From Leptospira vanthielii serovar Holland str. Waz Holland = ATCC 700522 (lineage in GTDB: Bacteria; Spirochaetota; Leptospiria; Leptospirales; Leptospiraceae): 64,000 bases of DNA. How positions within the stretch are numbered: position 1 is the stretch's first letter; every line of letters begins with the position of its first letter. The stretch spans positions 8,254 through 72,253 of the forward strand of contig NZ_AOGY02000006.1 in assembly GCF_000332455.1 (NCBI RefSeq), in the 5' to 3' direction. The notes beneath the pieces are model-generated. The model ran no database searches, had not been told where the DNA came from, and saw only the letters and a program-made list of their open reading frames with translations. Shown one piece after another: positions 37,257 through 46,173 of the stretch. A program made the position numbers and the translations under genes.

Positions 37257-38579
37257 ATGGCTGAAACCTCTACGCTGAACCAAAGACCTGCCTCCTCCAT
37301 CCAACTTTTGGAAGAAATGGAGAGAATGTATAAAGACTTACCCATGGAAGCCATCGTCAAACAAGACATCTTAAGACAGGGCATTCATTTTTTACCTGAG
37401 TCCTTTTTAGTCAAAGATCCTTATAAATCCAAAGATTATTTTATCTTTTCCTTCGACCATATCCCTCTTGCTGACCTAACAGATGGGGCCGATACCAAAG
37501 CTCCCGAAGAAATCAAAATCTCAGGAGGTCACTTTGGCCTTTTAAAGACAGTGATCTCCACAAGGAACAACCCAACCTCACCATATAAAATGAAATCAAA
37601 GGATGGAATCCCTACTTTGTTTTTAGAAGAAACTGAAATTGGTAGTGCCGAGTATCCACCGATTCCTTCTTGGTACAGACACAAAACAAAGTCAGGAAAA
37701 TTACCGGGGGAAGTAGCACCTGTCATTGAATGGGGATACCTTTTGTATCTGACGGTCTTTCGCAACTGCCAATACTTTGGCAAAGACGAAGAATGTGCTT
37801 ATTGTGATATCAACCATAACTACCGCCAACAAAAAGGTGCCGGAAGGCCTTATACAGGAGTGAAGGACGTAGAAGATATTTTAGAAGTTCTGTCTTGGGT
37901 AGATGCCGAAGACCAAATTGCTAAAGTGTACACATTGACCGGTGGATCGGTTCTTACCAATTTAAAGAAAAAATCAGAAGTGGACTTTTACCTCCAATAC
38001 CCAGAGGCCATTGAAGCACGTTTTCCCAAACGTTGGATGGGAAAACTTGTGGCGCAAGCCTTTGAAAAGGAAGATTGCCAAAAGTTCAAAGATGCAGGAA
38101 TCCAAATCTATCACCCCAACTATGAAGTTTGGGACAAAGCACTCTTTGAAAAAATTTGTCCTGGTAAGTCCAGTTGGATTGGTTATGAAAATTGGATTCG
38201 CCGTGTGGTGGATTCTGCCGAAGTGTTTGGTCCAGAAAATGTGATTCCTAACTTTGTGGGTGGAGTGGAACTTTCGGAACCTTGGGGTTTTAAGACTGTA
38301 GCCGAAGCCATAACTTCCACAAAACAAGGTTTAGATTTCTTTATGTCCAAAGGGATTGTACCTAGATTTACCGCATGGTGCCCCGAACCTTACACCACCC
38401 TTGGCCAACAAGCAGGTCCCCCTCTTGTGTATTTTTGTGAACTTCTACGTGCTTGGAAAGAAACCTTTGAACAGTACGGATTGCCCACTCCTCCAGGGTA
38501 TGGGGAACCGGGTCCAGGAAAGGCAGTATTTTCTGTTTCTGCTTTTATGGATGTGATAGGTTATTCTGGACGAAATTAG
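37257..38579 (+). CDS. Radical SAM protein with atypical cysteine spacing
   Basis: A 440-residue protein. The cluster segment FRNCQYFGKDEECAYCD places Cys171, Cys180 and Cys183 as CX8CX2C instead of the usual CX3CX2C, inside an otherwise normal first beta-strand context (WGYLLYLTVFRN). TLTGGSVLTNL is a plausible SAM-binding GGE-like motif, and NVIPNFVGGVELSEPWG a later barrel strand. It ends within the barrel without SPASM-type extra cysteines. No neighbour points to a substrate. The ATG at 37257 is 230 bases from the divergent FecR gene. Confidence 0.8.
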   Translation: MAETSTLNQRPASSIQLLEEMERMYKDLPMEAIVKQDILRQGIHFLPESFLVKDPYKSKDYFIFSFDHIPLADLTDGADTKAPEEIKISGGHFGLLKTVISTRNNPTSPYKMKSKDGIPTLFLEETEIGSAEYPPIPSWYRHKTKSGKLPGEVAPVIEWGYLLYLTVFRNCQYFGKDEECAYCDINHNYRQQKGAGRPYTGVKDVEDILEVLSWVDAEDQIAKVYTLTGGSVLTNLKKKSEVDFYLQYPEAIEARFPKRWMGKLVAQAFEKEDCQKFKDAGIQIYHPNYEVWDKALFEKICPGKSSWIGYENWIRRVVDSAEVFGPENVIPNFVGGVELSEPWGFKTVAEAITSTKQGLDFFMSKGIVPRFTAWCPEPYTTLGQQAGPPLVYFCELLRAWKETFEQYGLPTPPGYGEPGPGKAVFSVSAFMDVIGYSGRN

Positions 38580-38615
38580 TCCTTTCCTGTACAAAGAAAA
38601 AACTAAAATCCGTTT

Positions 38616-40691
38616 ATGCGAAAACAAATCCTACTAACGGGAGTTTTTTCTCTCCTTCTTTTCACGTTTGCTTGTCTGAACCCCGAACAGGAGGAACCCC
38701 ATCGGTTCCGCCAAGGGGTTTTGGACATCCGTGACCTTACCTTCAATGAAAATACCATAGTGGACCTACATGGGGAATGGGAATTGTATTTTGGGGATTT
38801 CCACTACCCACCCTTTCATGGTGAAAAACCTCTTACGGGATACTTGGCCATTCCGAGTTCCTGGCAAGATGAAGAATTTGGAGGAGAAGAATTACCAAGA
38901 ACAGGACATGTCACCTTACGAGCGTTCATTCAGATCAGCAAACAAACCATAGGCCAAGAATTAAGAATTTATATTCCTGATATTGCTTCTTCCTATCGAT
39001 TTTTTGCCAACGGAATTTTGATTGGTGGGCAAGGAAAACCCGGAATCAATCAATTTGATGATACGCCAAGAATCAAATCCAAATACTATACTCTCATTCC
39101 TGATAAAGAAGTGATCGAACTTGTATTTCATATCGCAAACTATGATAACAATTTTGGTGGATTTTGGGCCATTCCGAGTTTAGGAAATAAAAATGCTTTG
39201 GACAGGGAAAAGATGCTCTCCATTGCGCGAGAACTTTTTTTACTAGGAGCCCTTGTTCTAATTGGTTTGTATCATTGCGGATTGTATTTTTACAAACGAA
39301 AAGAATCATCTATCTTCTACTTTGCCCTCTTTTGTTTTTTGCTTGGGATTCGTTTGGCCTTCACTGGTGAAAGATACATCTTAGAACTATTTCCGAATTT
39401 CCATTGGCCTTCTGCTTTTCGGATTGAGTTTGCTTCTTATTATTTTGCAGTTCCCACATTTTTATTATTTATCTATTCTCTTTTTCCAGAAGAATCCAAT
39501 CGCAAGTATGTTCGTTATGTACTGATTGCCAGTTCGATCTTTGCACTCACACTTTTTTTACCAATTTCAGTGTTTACTATTTTATTATATGGGTTTCAAG
39601 CTTTATCATTTTTTACTATTGGGTATGTCATTCATATCAACCTAAAAGCAGTCTTTAACAAACGACCCAATTCGAAATTGTTTTTTTTAGGGCTTTTGAT
39701 TTTAGCATTTTCTGTTGCGTTTGATATTTTACGACACAGTGTTAACAACCGTGGAATTGGTCTTACTCCTTACGCCCTACTTTGTTTTATCTTCATACAA
39801 TCGCTTATCCTTTCCAGTCGTATCGCCAATGCTTTTTTAAGAGCCGAAGAATTAGCGGAAAGTTTAAAGATTAGTAACGAATCCTTACTTGCAGTCACAG
39901 AAAATTTGGAACAAATTGTTTCTGAAAGAACCTTTCAGTTGAACTCGTCTTTAAATCGAATTAAAAAAGACCTCCTTCTTGCCAAAAAAATCCAACAAAA
40001 GATCCTCCCGGAAGATGGAATCAAATTTGAACATTTAAAAATCCATTTGTATTTCCAACCCCAAGACGAAGTGGGTGGAGATTTTTATGATATCTTTGAA
40101 TTGGATAATGGAACGGTTCGTTTTTTTGTCGCAGATGCAACGGGGCATGGAATCCAAGCGGCACTCTACACCATGGCAATCAAATCAGAATATGAAGCCA
40201 TCAAACGTTTCATTACCAAAACGGATGATTTGATGAACCATCTCAATCAAAAGATTCAAAATAAGTTCTCTGGATTAAAAATTGTTTTTTCAGGATTTTT
40301 ATTGGATATAGATACCAAAACAAAGACCATTTACTACTCGTCAGCGGGTCACCCAAACCAAATTTTTCAATCAGGCGACAAACAAACTATTTTAGATCGT
40401 ACGGGAAATATCATTGGTCTCAAAAAAGACCAACCCTATACACAAAAACAATTCCAAATGGCAATGGGAGATAGAATCCTTTTGTTTACCGATGGAATGT
40501 TGGAACAAAAAAATGAGTCGAGAGAAGAGTTTGGAATGGAAAGAATCCAAAAGATTCTTACCGATTACCAAGGTAAGGAATCGGAGAGAGTGCTTGCCGA
40601 GCTTGTCATCCAACTGTTTCTCTTCCAAAAAAAAGAAGATCAGGAGGATGACCAAACCATGGTTCTTATCGAATGGGAAAAAACTTCTTAA
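38616..40691 (+). CDS. 7TM-DISM receptor with SpoIIE-type PP2C phosphatase
   Basis: A 691-residue protein. The signal peptide has a lipobox-like FTFAC. Residues ~30-190 form a periplasmic jelly-roll sensor (7TMR-DISMED2 type; DLHGEWELYFGDF). Seven helices follow at ~205-400, beginning ELFLLGALVLIGLYHCGLYF. A coiled-coil linker carries LEQIVSERTFQLNSSLNRI. The PP2C/SpoIIE phosphatase (~455-690) has DEVGGDFYDIFEL, FFVADATGHGIQAALYTM and the final DDQTMVLIEW, with metal aspartates intact. Such proteins dephosphorylate anti-sigma factor antagonists in partner-switching systems; the partners are not adjacent. Confidence 0.92.
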   Translation: MRKQILLTGVFSLLLFTFACLNPEQEEPHRFRQGVLDIRDLTFNENTIVDLHGEWELYFGDFHYPPFHGEKPLTGYLAIPSSWQDEEFGGEELPRTGHVTLRAFIQISKQTIGQELRIYIPDIASSYRFFANGILIGGQGKPGINQFDDTPRIKSKYYTLIPDKEVIELVFHIANYDNNFGGFWAIPSLGNKNALDREKMLSIARELFLLGALVLIGLYHCGLYFYKRKESSIFYFALFCFLLGIRLAFTGERYILELFPNFHWPSAFRIEFASYYFAVPTFLLFIYSLFPEESNRKYVRYVLIASSIFALTLFLPISVFTILLYGFQALSFFTIGYVIHINLKAVFNKRPNSKLFFLGLLILAFSVAFDILRHSVNNRGIGLTPYALLCFIFIQSLILSSRIANAFLRAEELAESLKISNESLLAVTENLEQIVSERTFQLNSSLNRIKKDLLLAKKIQQKILPEDGIKFEHLKIHLYFQPQDEVGGDFYDIFELDNGTVRFFVADATGHGIQAALYTMAIKSEYEAIKRFITKTDDLMNHLNQKIQNKFSGLKIVFSGFLLDIDTKTKTIYYSSAGHPNQIFQSGDKQTILDRTGNIIGLKKDQPYTQKQFQMAMGDRILLFTDGMLEQKNESREEFGMERIQKILTDYQGKESERVLAELVIQLFLFQKKEDQEDDQTMVLIEWEKTS

Positions 40692-40708
40692 AAGTTTTGA
40701 ACCAATCT

Positions 40709-41137
40709 TTATTTTTTTAGAAAAAGATTGTCCACACCATTCTTTTCAAACTCAGCATCATACTTTTCTGCTTCCTTTGCGACTTTGGTTTCATAATCTT
40801 CTGGAGCCAGTGCTTCTAAATCTTTTGCAGACATTTTTTGTTCTAAATCTCTTTGGGCAAGTTCTGTAGAGAGATCTGTCCAGAAGATATCGTCGTTATA
40901 AGGTTCGATATAAGACTCGAATACTTCTTGGAAGTATTCTTCCGAAATGGTAAAAAGTCCATTTTCGGAAGTGATCGGTCCTTTTTCAGCGCCGGCAGAA
41001 AGTTTTTTTAAGAGGGACTGGATGAATTCGTCCACAGAAGGATCTGTTTCTTCGTGTGGAGAATTGCTCACCCATTCAAACACCGCAAGTGCGTTCAAAA
41101 GGTGTTTTGTTTCTTGGGGATTAAGATCTAAATTCAT
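40709..41137 (-). CDS. Hypothetical acidic protein
   Basis: A 142-residue, strongly acidic, helix-rich protein (MNLDLNPQETKHLLNALAVF; YDAEFEKNGVDNLFLKK). No motif or signal peptide is evident. AGGTAAT lies just before the ATG. It converges on the SpoIIE gene. Confidence 0.7.
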   Translation of the reverse strand: MNLDLNPQETKHLLNALAVFEWVSNSPHEETDPSVDEFIQSLLKKLSAGAEKGPITSENGLFTISEEYFQEVFESYIEPYNDDIFWTDLSTELAQRDLEQKMSAKDLEALAPEDYETKVAKEAEKYDAEFEKNGVDNLFLKK

Positions 41138-41186
41138 GATTACCTACTTTGTTTCCATGGAAGTTGGAATCCTTCGTCTAGGCAAA

Positions 41187-41342
41187 TCAAAGAATGACGG
41201 TGGACCGGTTTTCCTTATAGTTTTGATACATCTGGTCAACCAGGAGACGAAAGGAGGGATCTTCTTTTAGAATTTCCAATTTCTCTTCCAGACTCAAAAT
41301 AGAAAACTTAACGCACAAAGCCTTAGTGACTGCAGGCTTCAT
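41187..41342 (-). CDS. Possible 51-residue small protein
   Basis: An ATG at 41342 opens a 51-codon frame reading MKPAVTKALCVKFSILSLEE and continuing with two amphipathic helices (KLEILKEDPSFRLLVDQM) to a TGA at 41187. Composition resembles real genes in the window. Support is otherwise weak: only GGG before the start and no known family. It lies upstream of the acidic protein gene on the same strand. The rest of 41138-41397 shows no gene. Confidence 0.4.
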   Translation of the reverse strand: MKPAVTKALCVKFSILSLEEKLEILKEDPSFRLLVDQMYQNYKENRSTVIL

Positions 41343-41397
41343 ACCCAATAAGTAAACATACGAGTAGTATTGTCAAATAAAAAATACTAAACGTATG

Positions 41398-42591
41398 TCA
41401 CGTATTTATGTCTCGATAGACTTTTGCGATTCGTTTCACTCCCTCTTCCATTTCGTCGTTTCCAAGAAAACTAAAGTTCATACGAAAGTTGGATGAAGAC
41501 CGATTCGCAGGAGAAAATTCACTTCCAGGAACCATGGCAACCCCGCTTGCTAAACAACCTTCCATCAATTCTTTTTGGGAGACCTTGGGATATTCCACCC
41601 AGAGAAACATCCCTCCTTCGGGACGGGAAAATTTTGCTTCAGGGATATATTCCTTGAGTAAGGAAACCAAAATTTCTTTTTTCTCCGCATAGAAGGTTTG
41701 GATGGAACGCAGGTGTCCGTTCCAATCCATAAAATCCAAAAGTTTGGAGACAACCACTTGGGAAAACTGATTTGAATTCAGATCATTCCCTTGTTTGACG
41801 GCAGTAAACAAATTACGATAGACCTTTGGAACTACGGTCCAACCCAACCGAAAACCTGGAGATAAAATTTTCGAAAAACTTCCCAAAACAAAGGTTAGGT
41901 CCCTCCTTTCCCGAAAAGAACTGACCGATGGATATAACTTTCCTTCAAAGTCCAAATACCTGTAGGCTTCATCTTCAAAAAGGATAACTTCTTTTTCATC
42001 TAGTAGGGAGGCGATCTGTTTTCTTTTTTCCAAAGACCAAGTATAAGTTGATGGATTTTGGTAAGACGGGTTTGCATAAAAAATATGGATTTTGTTTTGA
42101 GTTAAAATTTCTTCCAACAAATAAAGATTGGGCCCATCCGTCTCCATGGGTACACTAAAAAACTTCGGTTGGTAAGGAGAAAACGCCTGCAAAGCTCCCA
42201 AATAAACGGGATCTTCTAATAAAACATTGGTATCCGAATCCATAAACATCTTTCCTAAAATGTCTAATCCCTGTTGGGATCCGTGGGTGATGGAAATAGA
42301 ATTAAGGGATACCCAAGAAACGTCCGTTAGTTTTTCTGCAATTTGCATTCGGAGTGCCTCGTATCCTGAAGAATCCCCATACTGCAGGGCCGTATTAGAA
42401 TGATCTCGAACCACAGATTCCATAACGGAACTTAAAATATCTTTTGGAAGTAGATCTGGATTTGGAAGTCCACCTGCAAAGGAAAGCATATCAGAATTTT
42501 CGACCGTTAACTTCAAAATTTCACGAATGACAGAAGTCCGAACAAAAGAAGTTCGTTTCGCCGAAAAAATAGTTGGCATTTCCTTTTCCAT
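41398..42591 (-). CDS. PLP-dependent class I/II aminotransferase
   Basis: A 397-residue fold-type I aminotransferase. MLSFAGGLPNPDLLP at the substrate end, ALQYGDSSGYEALR, ISITHGSQQGLDILGKMF for PLP phosphate binding, and FVLGSFSKILSPGFRLGWTV with the Schiff-base lysine are of the 2-aminoadipate/MocR-core type. The ATG at 42591 is preferred; earlier in-frame ATGs would run through the regulatory repeats. It diverges from a MocR regulator over a 73-base gap and is probably its target. Confidence 0.9.
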   Translation of the reverse strand: MEKEMPTIFSAKRTSFVRTSVIREILKLTVENSDMLSFAGGLPNPDLLPKDILSSVMESVVRDHSNTALQYGDSSGYEALRMQIAEKLTDVSWVSLNSISITHGSQQGLDILGKMFMDSDTNVLLEDPVYLGALQAFSPYQPKFFSVPMETDGPNLYLLEEILTQNKIHIFYANPSYQNPSTYTWSLEKRKQIASLLDEKEVILFEDEAYRYLDFEGKLYPSVSSFRERRDLTFVLGSFSKILSPGFRLGWTVVPKVYRNLFTAVKQGNDLNSNQFSQVVVSKLLDFMDWNGHLRSIQTFYAEKKEILVSLLKEYIPEAKFSRPEGGMFLWVEYPKVSQKELMEGCLASGVAMVPGSEFSPANRSSSNFRMNFSFLGNDEMEEGVKRIAKVYRDINT

Positions 42592-42617
42592 CGTTATAGA
42601 ATAACAGAAAAGAGTCA

Positions 42618-42659
42618 AACTGTCCATATACAGTTGATTCATTCTATTCATATACAGTT
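42618..42659. promoter_or_regulatory. Putative MocR operator with direct and inverted repeats
   Basis: CATATACAGTT occurs twice in the same orientation (42625-42635 and 42649-42659), 24 bases apart. The first copy also forms the dyad AACTGT-N6-ACAGTT (42618-42635). It lies between the divergent aminotransferase and MocR genes, the position and geometry expected for a MocR/GabR-type operator. Confidence 0.65.
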
Positions 42660-42664
42660 ATCTT

Positions 42665-44071
42665 ATGACAAAGTACAAACGATTAGCAGAAGATTTAAAA
42701 AATGAAATCCAATTGGGATATTATTCAGAAAAAGAACGAATTCCCTCTCTTCGAGAAATTCAAACTCTAAAGTCTTGTAGTCTTACCACAGCTAAGGAAG
42801 CCTACCGGATCTTAGAAGAAGAAGGGTATATTTTTGTAGTACCCCAATCAGGATACTTTGTTCACCCAAACATAAGCTCGGTCATTTCAGGCCCTCAAAA
42901 TGAATTTTATCCCACAGTAGAGGCCGATGACAGAATCCAACAAATCATGCGAACCGTGATGGATCCCAAACTCATCTCTTTTGGTGCAGCCATTCCTTCC
43001 GATATTTACCTTCCCTTAGGAGGTCTTGTTTCCTCTTTCAAAAAAGCCCTTCAACACAAAGAAATATTCTCTTATGGAGACTTACAAGGAAACCTTGAGC
43101 TCCGGGAATGGATTAGCAAACGTTTGTCGATCCAAGGATACAGAGTAAACTCGGAACAAGTGCAAATCACAAATGGGTGCACAGAAGCCATCACATTCTC
43201 CTTAATTACTACAACAGAACCAGGAGACACAGTGATTGTTCCCTCACCTATTTACGTTGGTTTATTTCAAATTTTGGAAACTCTCAAACTGAAAGTTGTA
43301 GAAATTCCTTACAGAAAAGAGGAAGGAATTTCATCCGATGAATATGAAAAACTAATCAAACGCCACAAACCAAAGGTTTTTTTATTCTCAGCTAACTTCA
43401 ATAATCCGAACGGAATTTTGATGAGTGAATCTTCCAAACAAAGTTTGGCAAAAATTTCATATAAATATGGAATTCATTTAGTAGAAGATGATATTTATGG
43501 GGATTTGTATTTTACTGGAACGAGACCTAAGCCCTTGGTCAGTGATTTTCCATACGATCAAAAAGGTCCTAAATCTTTTCTTTGTTCTTCGTTTTCTAAA
43601 ACCATTGCCCCTGGACTTCGCATCGGTTGGGTAACATCCAAAAATGGAATCCGGGACTTAAGTAAACGAACGAGGGCCTATAAAATTTCAGAAAACCATC
43701 CCAGTCAAATTGCAGTAGTTCAATTTTTGAAATTGCAGACTTACGAAAGACATTTAAAATTTCTTCGCATGGAATACAAAAAGCTCACAGAGGAATACAC
43801 AAAACTTCTGTCTTTTAATAGTGAGGGAATCCTAAACATTCAAAAACCAGATGGGGGTTTTGTTTTATGGATTAAATCACCGTTAGATGGTGATAAGTTA
43901 CTCAATGAATCCAAAAAAATAGGAATGGCCATTGCTCCGGGTTCTCTTTTTGGACTATCCAAACATTGGGACAGTCATTTTCGACTGAATGTATCGGTTG
44001 GGTTTTCACCGAAAATCAGAGAAAAACTATTGCAGTTCTCTAAGTTATTCTTAAAAAAAAGGAAAAACTAA
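42665..44071 (+). CDS. MocR/GabR-type transcriptional regulator (GntR wHTH + aminotransferase fold)
   Basis: A 468-residue fusion. Residues 1-70 are a GntR winged helix (ERIPSLREIQTLKSCSLTTA, AYRILEEEGYIFVVPQSGYF). From ~95 it is an aminotransferase-like domain with SFGAAIPS, EQVQITNGCTEAITFSL, and CSSFSKTIAPGLRIGWV holding the PLP lysine. It probably senses an amino compound or PLP and controls itself and the divergent aminotransferase. The ATG is six bases from the second operator repeat, so autoregulation is likely. Confidence 0.92.
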   Translation: MTKYKRLAEDLKNEIQLGYYSEKERIPSLREIQTLKSCSLTTAKEAYRILEEEGYIFVVPQSGYFVHPNISSVISGPQNEFYPTVEADDRIQQIMRTVMDPKLISFGAAIPSDIYLPLGGLVSSFKKALQHKEIFSYGDLQGNLELREWISKRLSIQGYRVNSEQVQITNGCTEAITFSLITTTEPGDTVIVPSPIYVGLFQILETLKLKVVEIPYRKEEGISSDEYEKLIKRHKPKVFLFSANFNNPNGILMSESSKQSLAKISYKYGIHLVEDDIYGDLYFTGTRPKPLVSDFPYDQKGPKSFLCSSFSKTIAPGLRIGWVTSKNGIRDLSKRTRAYKISENHPSQIAVVQFLKLQTYERHLKFLRMEYKKLTEEYTKLLSFNSEGILNIQKPDGGFVLWIKSPLDGDKLLNESKKIGMAIAPGSLFGLSKHWDSHFRLNVSVGFSPKIREKLLQFSKLFLKKRKN

Positions 44072-44121
44072 TTTTTAAGTTTTTGGTTGCAAGCAAAAGA
44101 ACGAGAACCAACGTTTATACT

Positions 44122-44379
44122 ATGTCAGAAAACACACGCAAGTATCTGGAAACATCTCAAATTATCCCTGCCAAAGGAATGTCTTACACTATGTATGAAA
44201 TTGAAGGCCAAGATACAATCTTACGAATGCTCACCTTTATCCCAGACAATGACGAGATCCATATCTATCCCAAACCGCCGGTAAAAAAACTTTATAAGCC
44301 GGAACTTTGTAAGAAGGTAGAAGAGAACGAATTTTTAGGTCTTTGGACTATGGGAGAAGAAAGGAAGGCGGGAAATTAG
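44122..44379 (+). CDS. Small hypothetical protein
   Basis: An 85-residue protein starting MSENTRKYLETSQIIPAKG. A beta-rich middle (SYTMYEIEGQDTILRMLTFI) and DEIHIYPKPPVKKLYKPE give a defined fold but no family I recognise. ATG at 44122 is preferred; the frame upstream lacks a ribosome-binding site. Ends eight bases before the tRNA-Phe 3' end. Confidence 0.7.
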   Translation: MSENTRKYLETSQIIPAKGMSYTMYEIEGQDTILRMLTFIPDNDEIHIYPKPPVKKLYKPELCKKVEENEFLGLWTMGEERKAGN

Positions 44380-44386
44380 GCAACCG

Positions 44387-44459
<73 letters not shown>

Positions 44460-44529
44460 TTCGGTTACAACCAAAGTATTTTTTCACATCCCGCTGTCAA
44501 CGAACCTTTATAAATTTTGTGAGGACAAT

Positions 44530-45468
44530 ATGAAGACCCATTGGAAACCATTTGCAACCACCATCCTATCCACACTCCTTTTTGTTCATTGTGCATCCAC
44601 TCTCCACAAAACAGGGATTAGTCTAGAAAGGTACAGGTCCGACTTAGAAACCAAATCCATTTTAGTAGAAAACTTAAATTGGAAGTATACAGAAAAAACC
44701 GGTGATGGAGAAACTCTAGTCGTGGTACATGGATTTGGTGGTGATAAAGACCACTGGACCCGGTTTTCAAGACACCTCCCCAAAGGGTTCCGAGTCATAG
44801 CTCCCGACCTACCCGGTTTTGGAGAATCCGACAAACCAGAAGGAATCATTTACACCCAAGAAGCCCAGGCAGACAGGCTTTACCAGTTCACTGAAAAATT
44901 GGGGTTAACCCAATTTCACTTAGCAGGGAATTCCATGGGTGGTGGGATCTCTGGAATTTTCGCAGCTAAATATCCAGCGAAAGTAAAATCTCTCATTCTT
45001 TTTGACAATGCGGGAATCAAAAGCCCCACCCCAAGTGAAATGCAAACAATTGAAATGTCAGGAAAACCGAGCCCCCTCCTACTCACAAGCCCCGAAGATT
45101 TTGACAGACTGATTGCCTTTACCTTTGTGAAACCACCCTATCTTCCTGGTTTTTTAAAAAACTATTTTGCAAAAAAATCCTTTGCCAATAGAGATTGGAA
45201 CGCATCCATCCTAAAACAAATCCGGAGTGAAGGTTATTATCTTGAAGGAAAATTAGAGAAAATCCAATCTCCCACCCTTGTGATTTGGGGAAAAGAAGAC
45301 AAAGTCATTCACTACACAGTGATGGATGTCTTAAAAGAAAAAATGAAAAGAAAACCAGAGACAGTCCTTTTGGAAAATATGGGGCATGCTCCGATGATTG
45401 AAGATCCCCCATTGTCCGCCAAACTCGTACAAGACTGGGTTTTCAACTTACAAACACCCAAAAATTAA
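44530..45468 (+). CDS. Alpha/beta hydrolase lipoprotein
   Basis: A 312-residue exported protein with lipobox LLFVHC (Cys21). The alpha/beta-hydrolase core includes VVHGFGGDKDHW (oxyanion HG), the nucleophile elbow GNSMGGG with Ser135, Asp257 in WGKEDKV and His286 in MGHAPMI; the triad is complete. It is likely a membrane-tethered esterase or lipase; substrate unknown. It begins after tRNA-Phe and is followed by an AT-rich terminator. Confidence 0.9.
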   Translation: MKTHWKPFATTILSTLLFVHCASTLHKTGISLERYRSDLETKSILVENLNWKYTEKTGDGETLVVVHGFGGDKDHWTRFSRHLPKGFRVIAPDLPGFGESDKPEGIIYTQEAQADRLYQFTEKLGLTQFHLAGNSMGGGISGIFAAKYPAKVKSLILFDNAGIKSPTPSEMQTIEMSGKPSPLLLTSPEDFDRLIAFTFVKPPYLPGFLKNYFAKKSFANRDWNASILKQIRSEGYYLEGKLEKIQSPTLVIWGKEDKVIHYTVMDVLKEKMKRKPETVLLENMGHAPMIEDPPLSAKLVQDWVFNLQTPKN

Positions 45469-45470
45469 TT

Positions 45471-45494
45471 AAAAAAATACTTTAGTATTTTTTT
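45471..45494. terminator. AT-rich hairpin terminator
   Basis: AAAAAAATACT-TT-AGTATTTTTTT perfect 11-bp dyad after the hydrolase stop and before the coaE promoter region. It can terminate in either direction. Confidence 0.65.
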
Positions 45495-45552
45495 TCCAAT
45501 TTAGGATAAAAAAATACTTGTACTTTCATGGGTTTTTTATGTTATAAACCCC

Positions 45553-46173
45553 GTGGACCCAAAATATAACAACAAAACATTGATAGGAATTACCGGATCC
45601 ATTGGGTCAGGAAAGTCCACTGTACTTGCTATGTTTGGTGAGTTAGGGGCAGAAACGATTAGCTCCGATACCATTGCCCGCAGTTTCACAGAACCAAATA
45701 CTCCTGTGATCAAAGACTTGATCTCCATATTTGGAGAATCCATCTTAGATACAGACGGGGCACCGTCCAGAGCCAAGATTGCAGAGATCGCCTTCTCCGA
45801 CAAATCAAAGCTAAATGCTCTAAACGAACTCCTTCATCCTCTAGTCCGTAAATCCTTTTTGGAATTTTTGCATTCACGAAAAGACGGCAGCATCATCGCT
45901 TGGGAAGTTCCCCTTCTTTTTGAAACCGACGCCTACACTCTATGCGACTTTACAGTTACCGTTGCGGTCAAACCCGAGGTAGCTTGGGAGCGAGTGATGG
46001 GACGTGGCGGGATGGATAAGGAAGACTTTCAAAGACGGAATCTCTCCCAAATGGACTTAGAGAAAAAAAAGTCTCTCTCCGATTTTGTCGTAACGAACGA
46101 TAATCAAAGGGAAGAGTTAAAAAAACAAATCGTTATCATCTATTCTGAAATTAAAAAAAGGATTCAATCATGA
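45553..46173 (+). CDS. coaE: Dephospho-CoA kinase
   Basis: A 206-residue P-loop kinase. Walker A is GITGSIGSGKST, followed by ETISSDTIAR as the CoaE substrate segment; HPLVRKSFLEFL, VPLLFETD and WERVMGRGGMDKEDFQRR match the lid and core. It phosphorylates dephospho-CoA as the last step of CoA synthesis. The start is GTG. Its stop overlaps the SPOR gene start (ATGA). Confidence 0.95.
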   Translation: MDPKYNNKTLIGITGSIGSGKSTVLAMFGELGAETISSDTIARSFTEPNTPVIKDLISIFGESILDTDGAPSRAKIAEIAFSDKSKLNALNELLHPLVRKSFLEFLHSRKDGSIIAWEVPLLFETDAYTLCDFTVTVAVKPEVAWERVMGRGGMDKEDFQRRNLSQMDLEKKKSLSDFVVTNDNQREELKKQIVIIYSEIKKRIQS

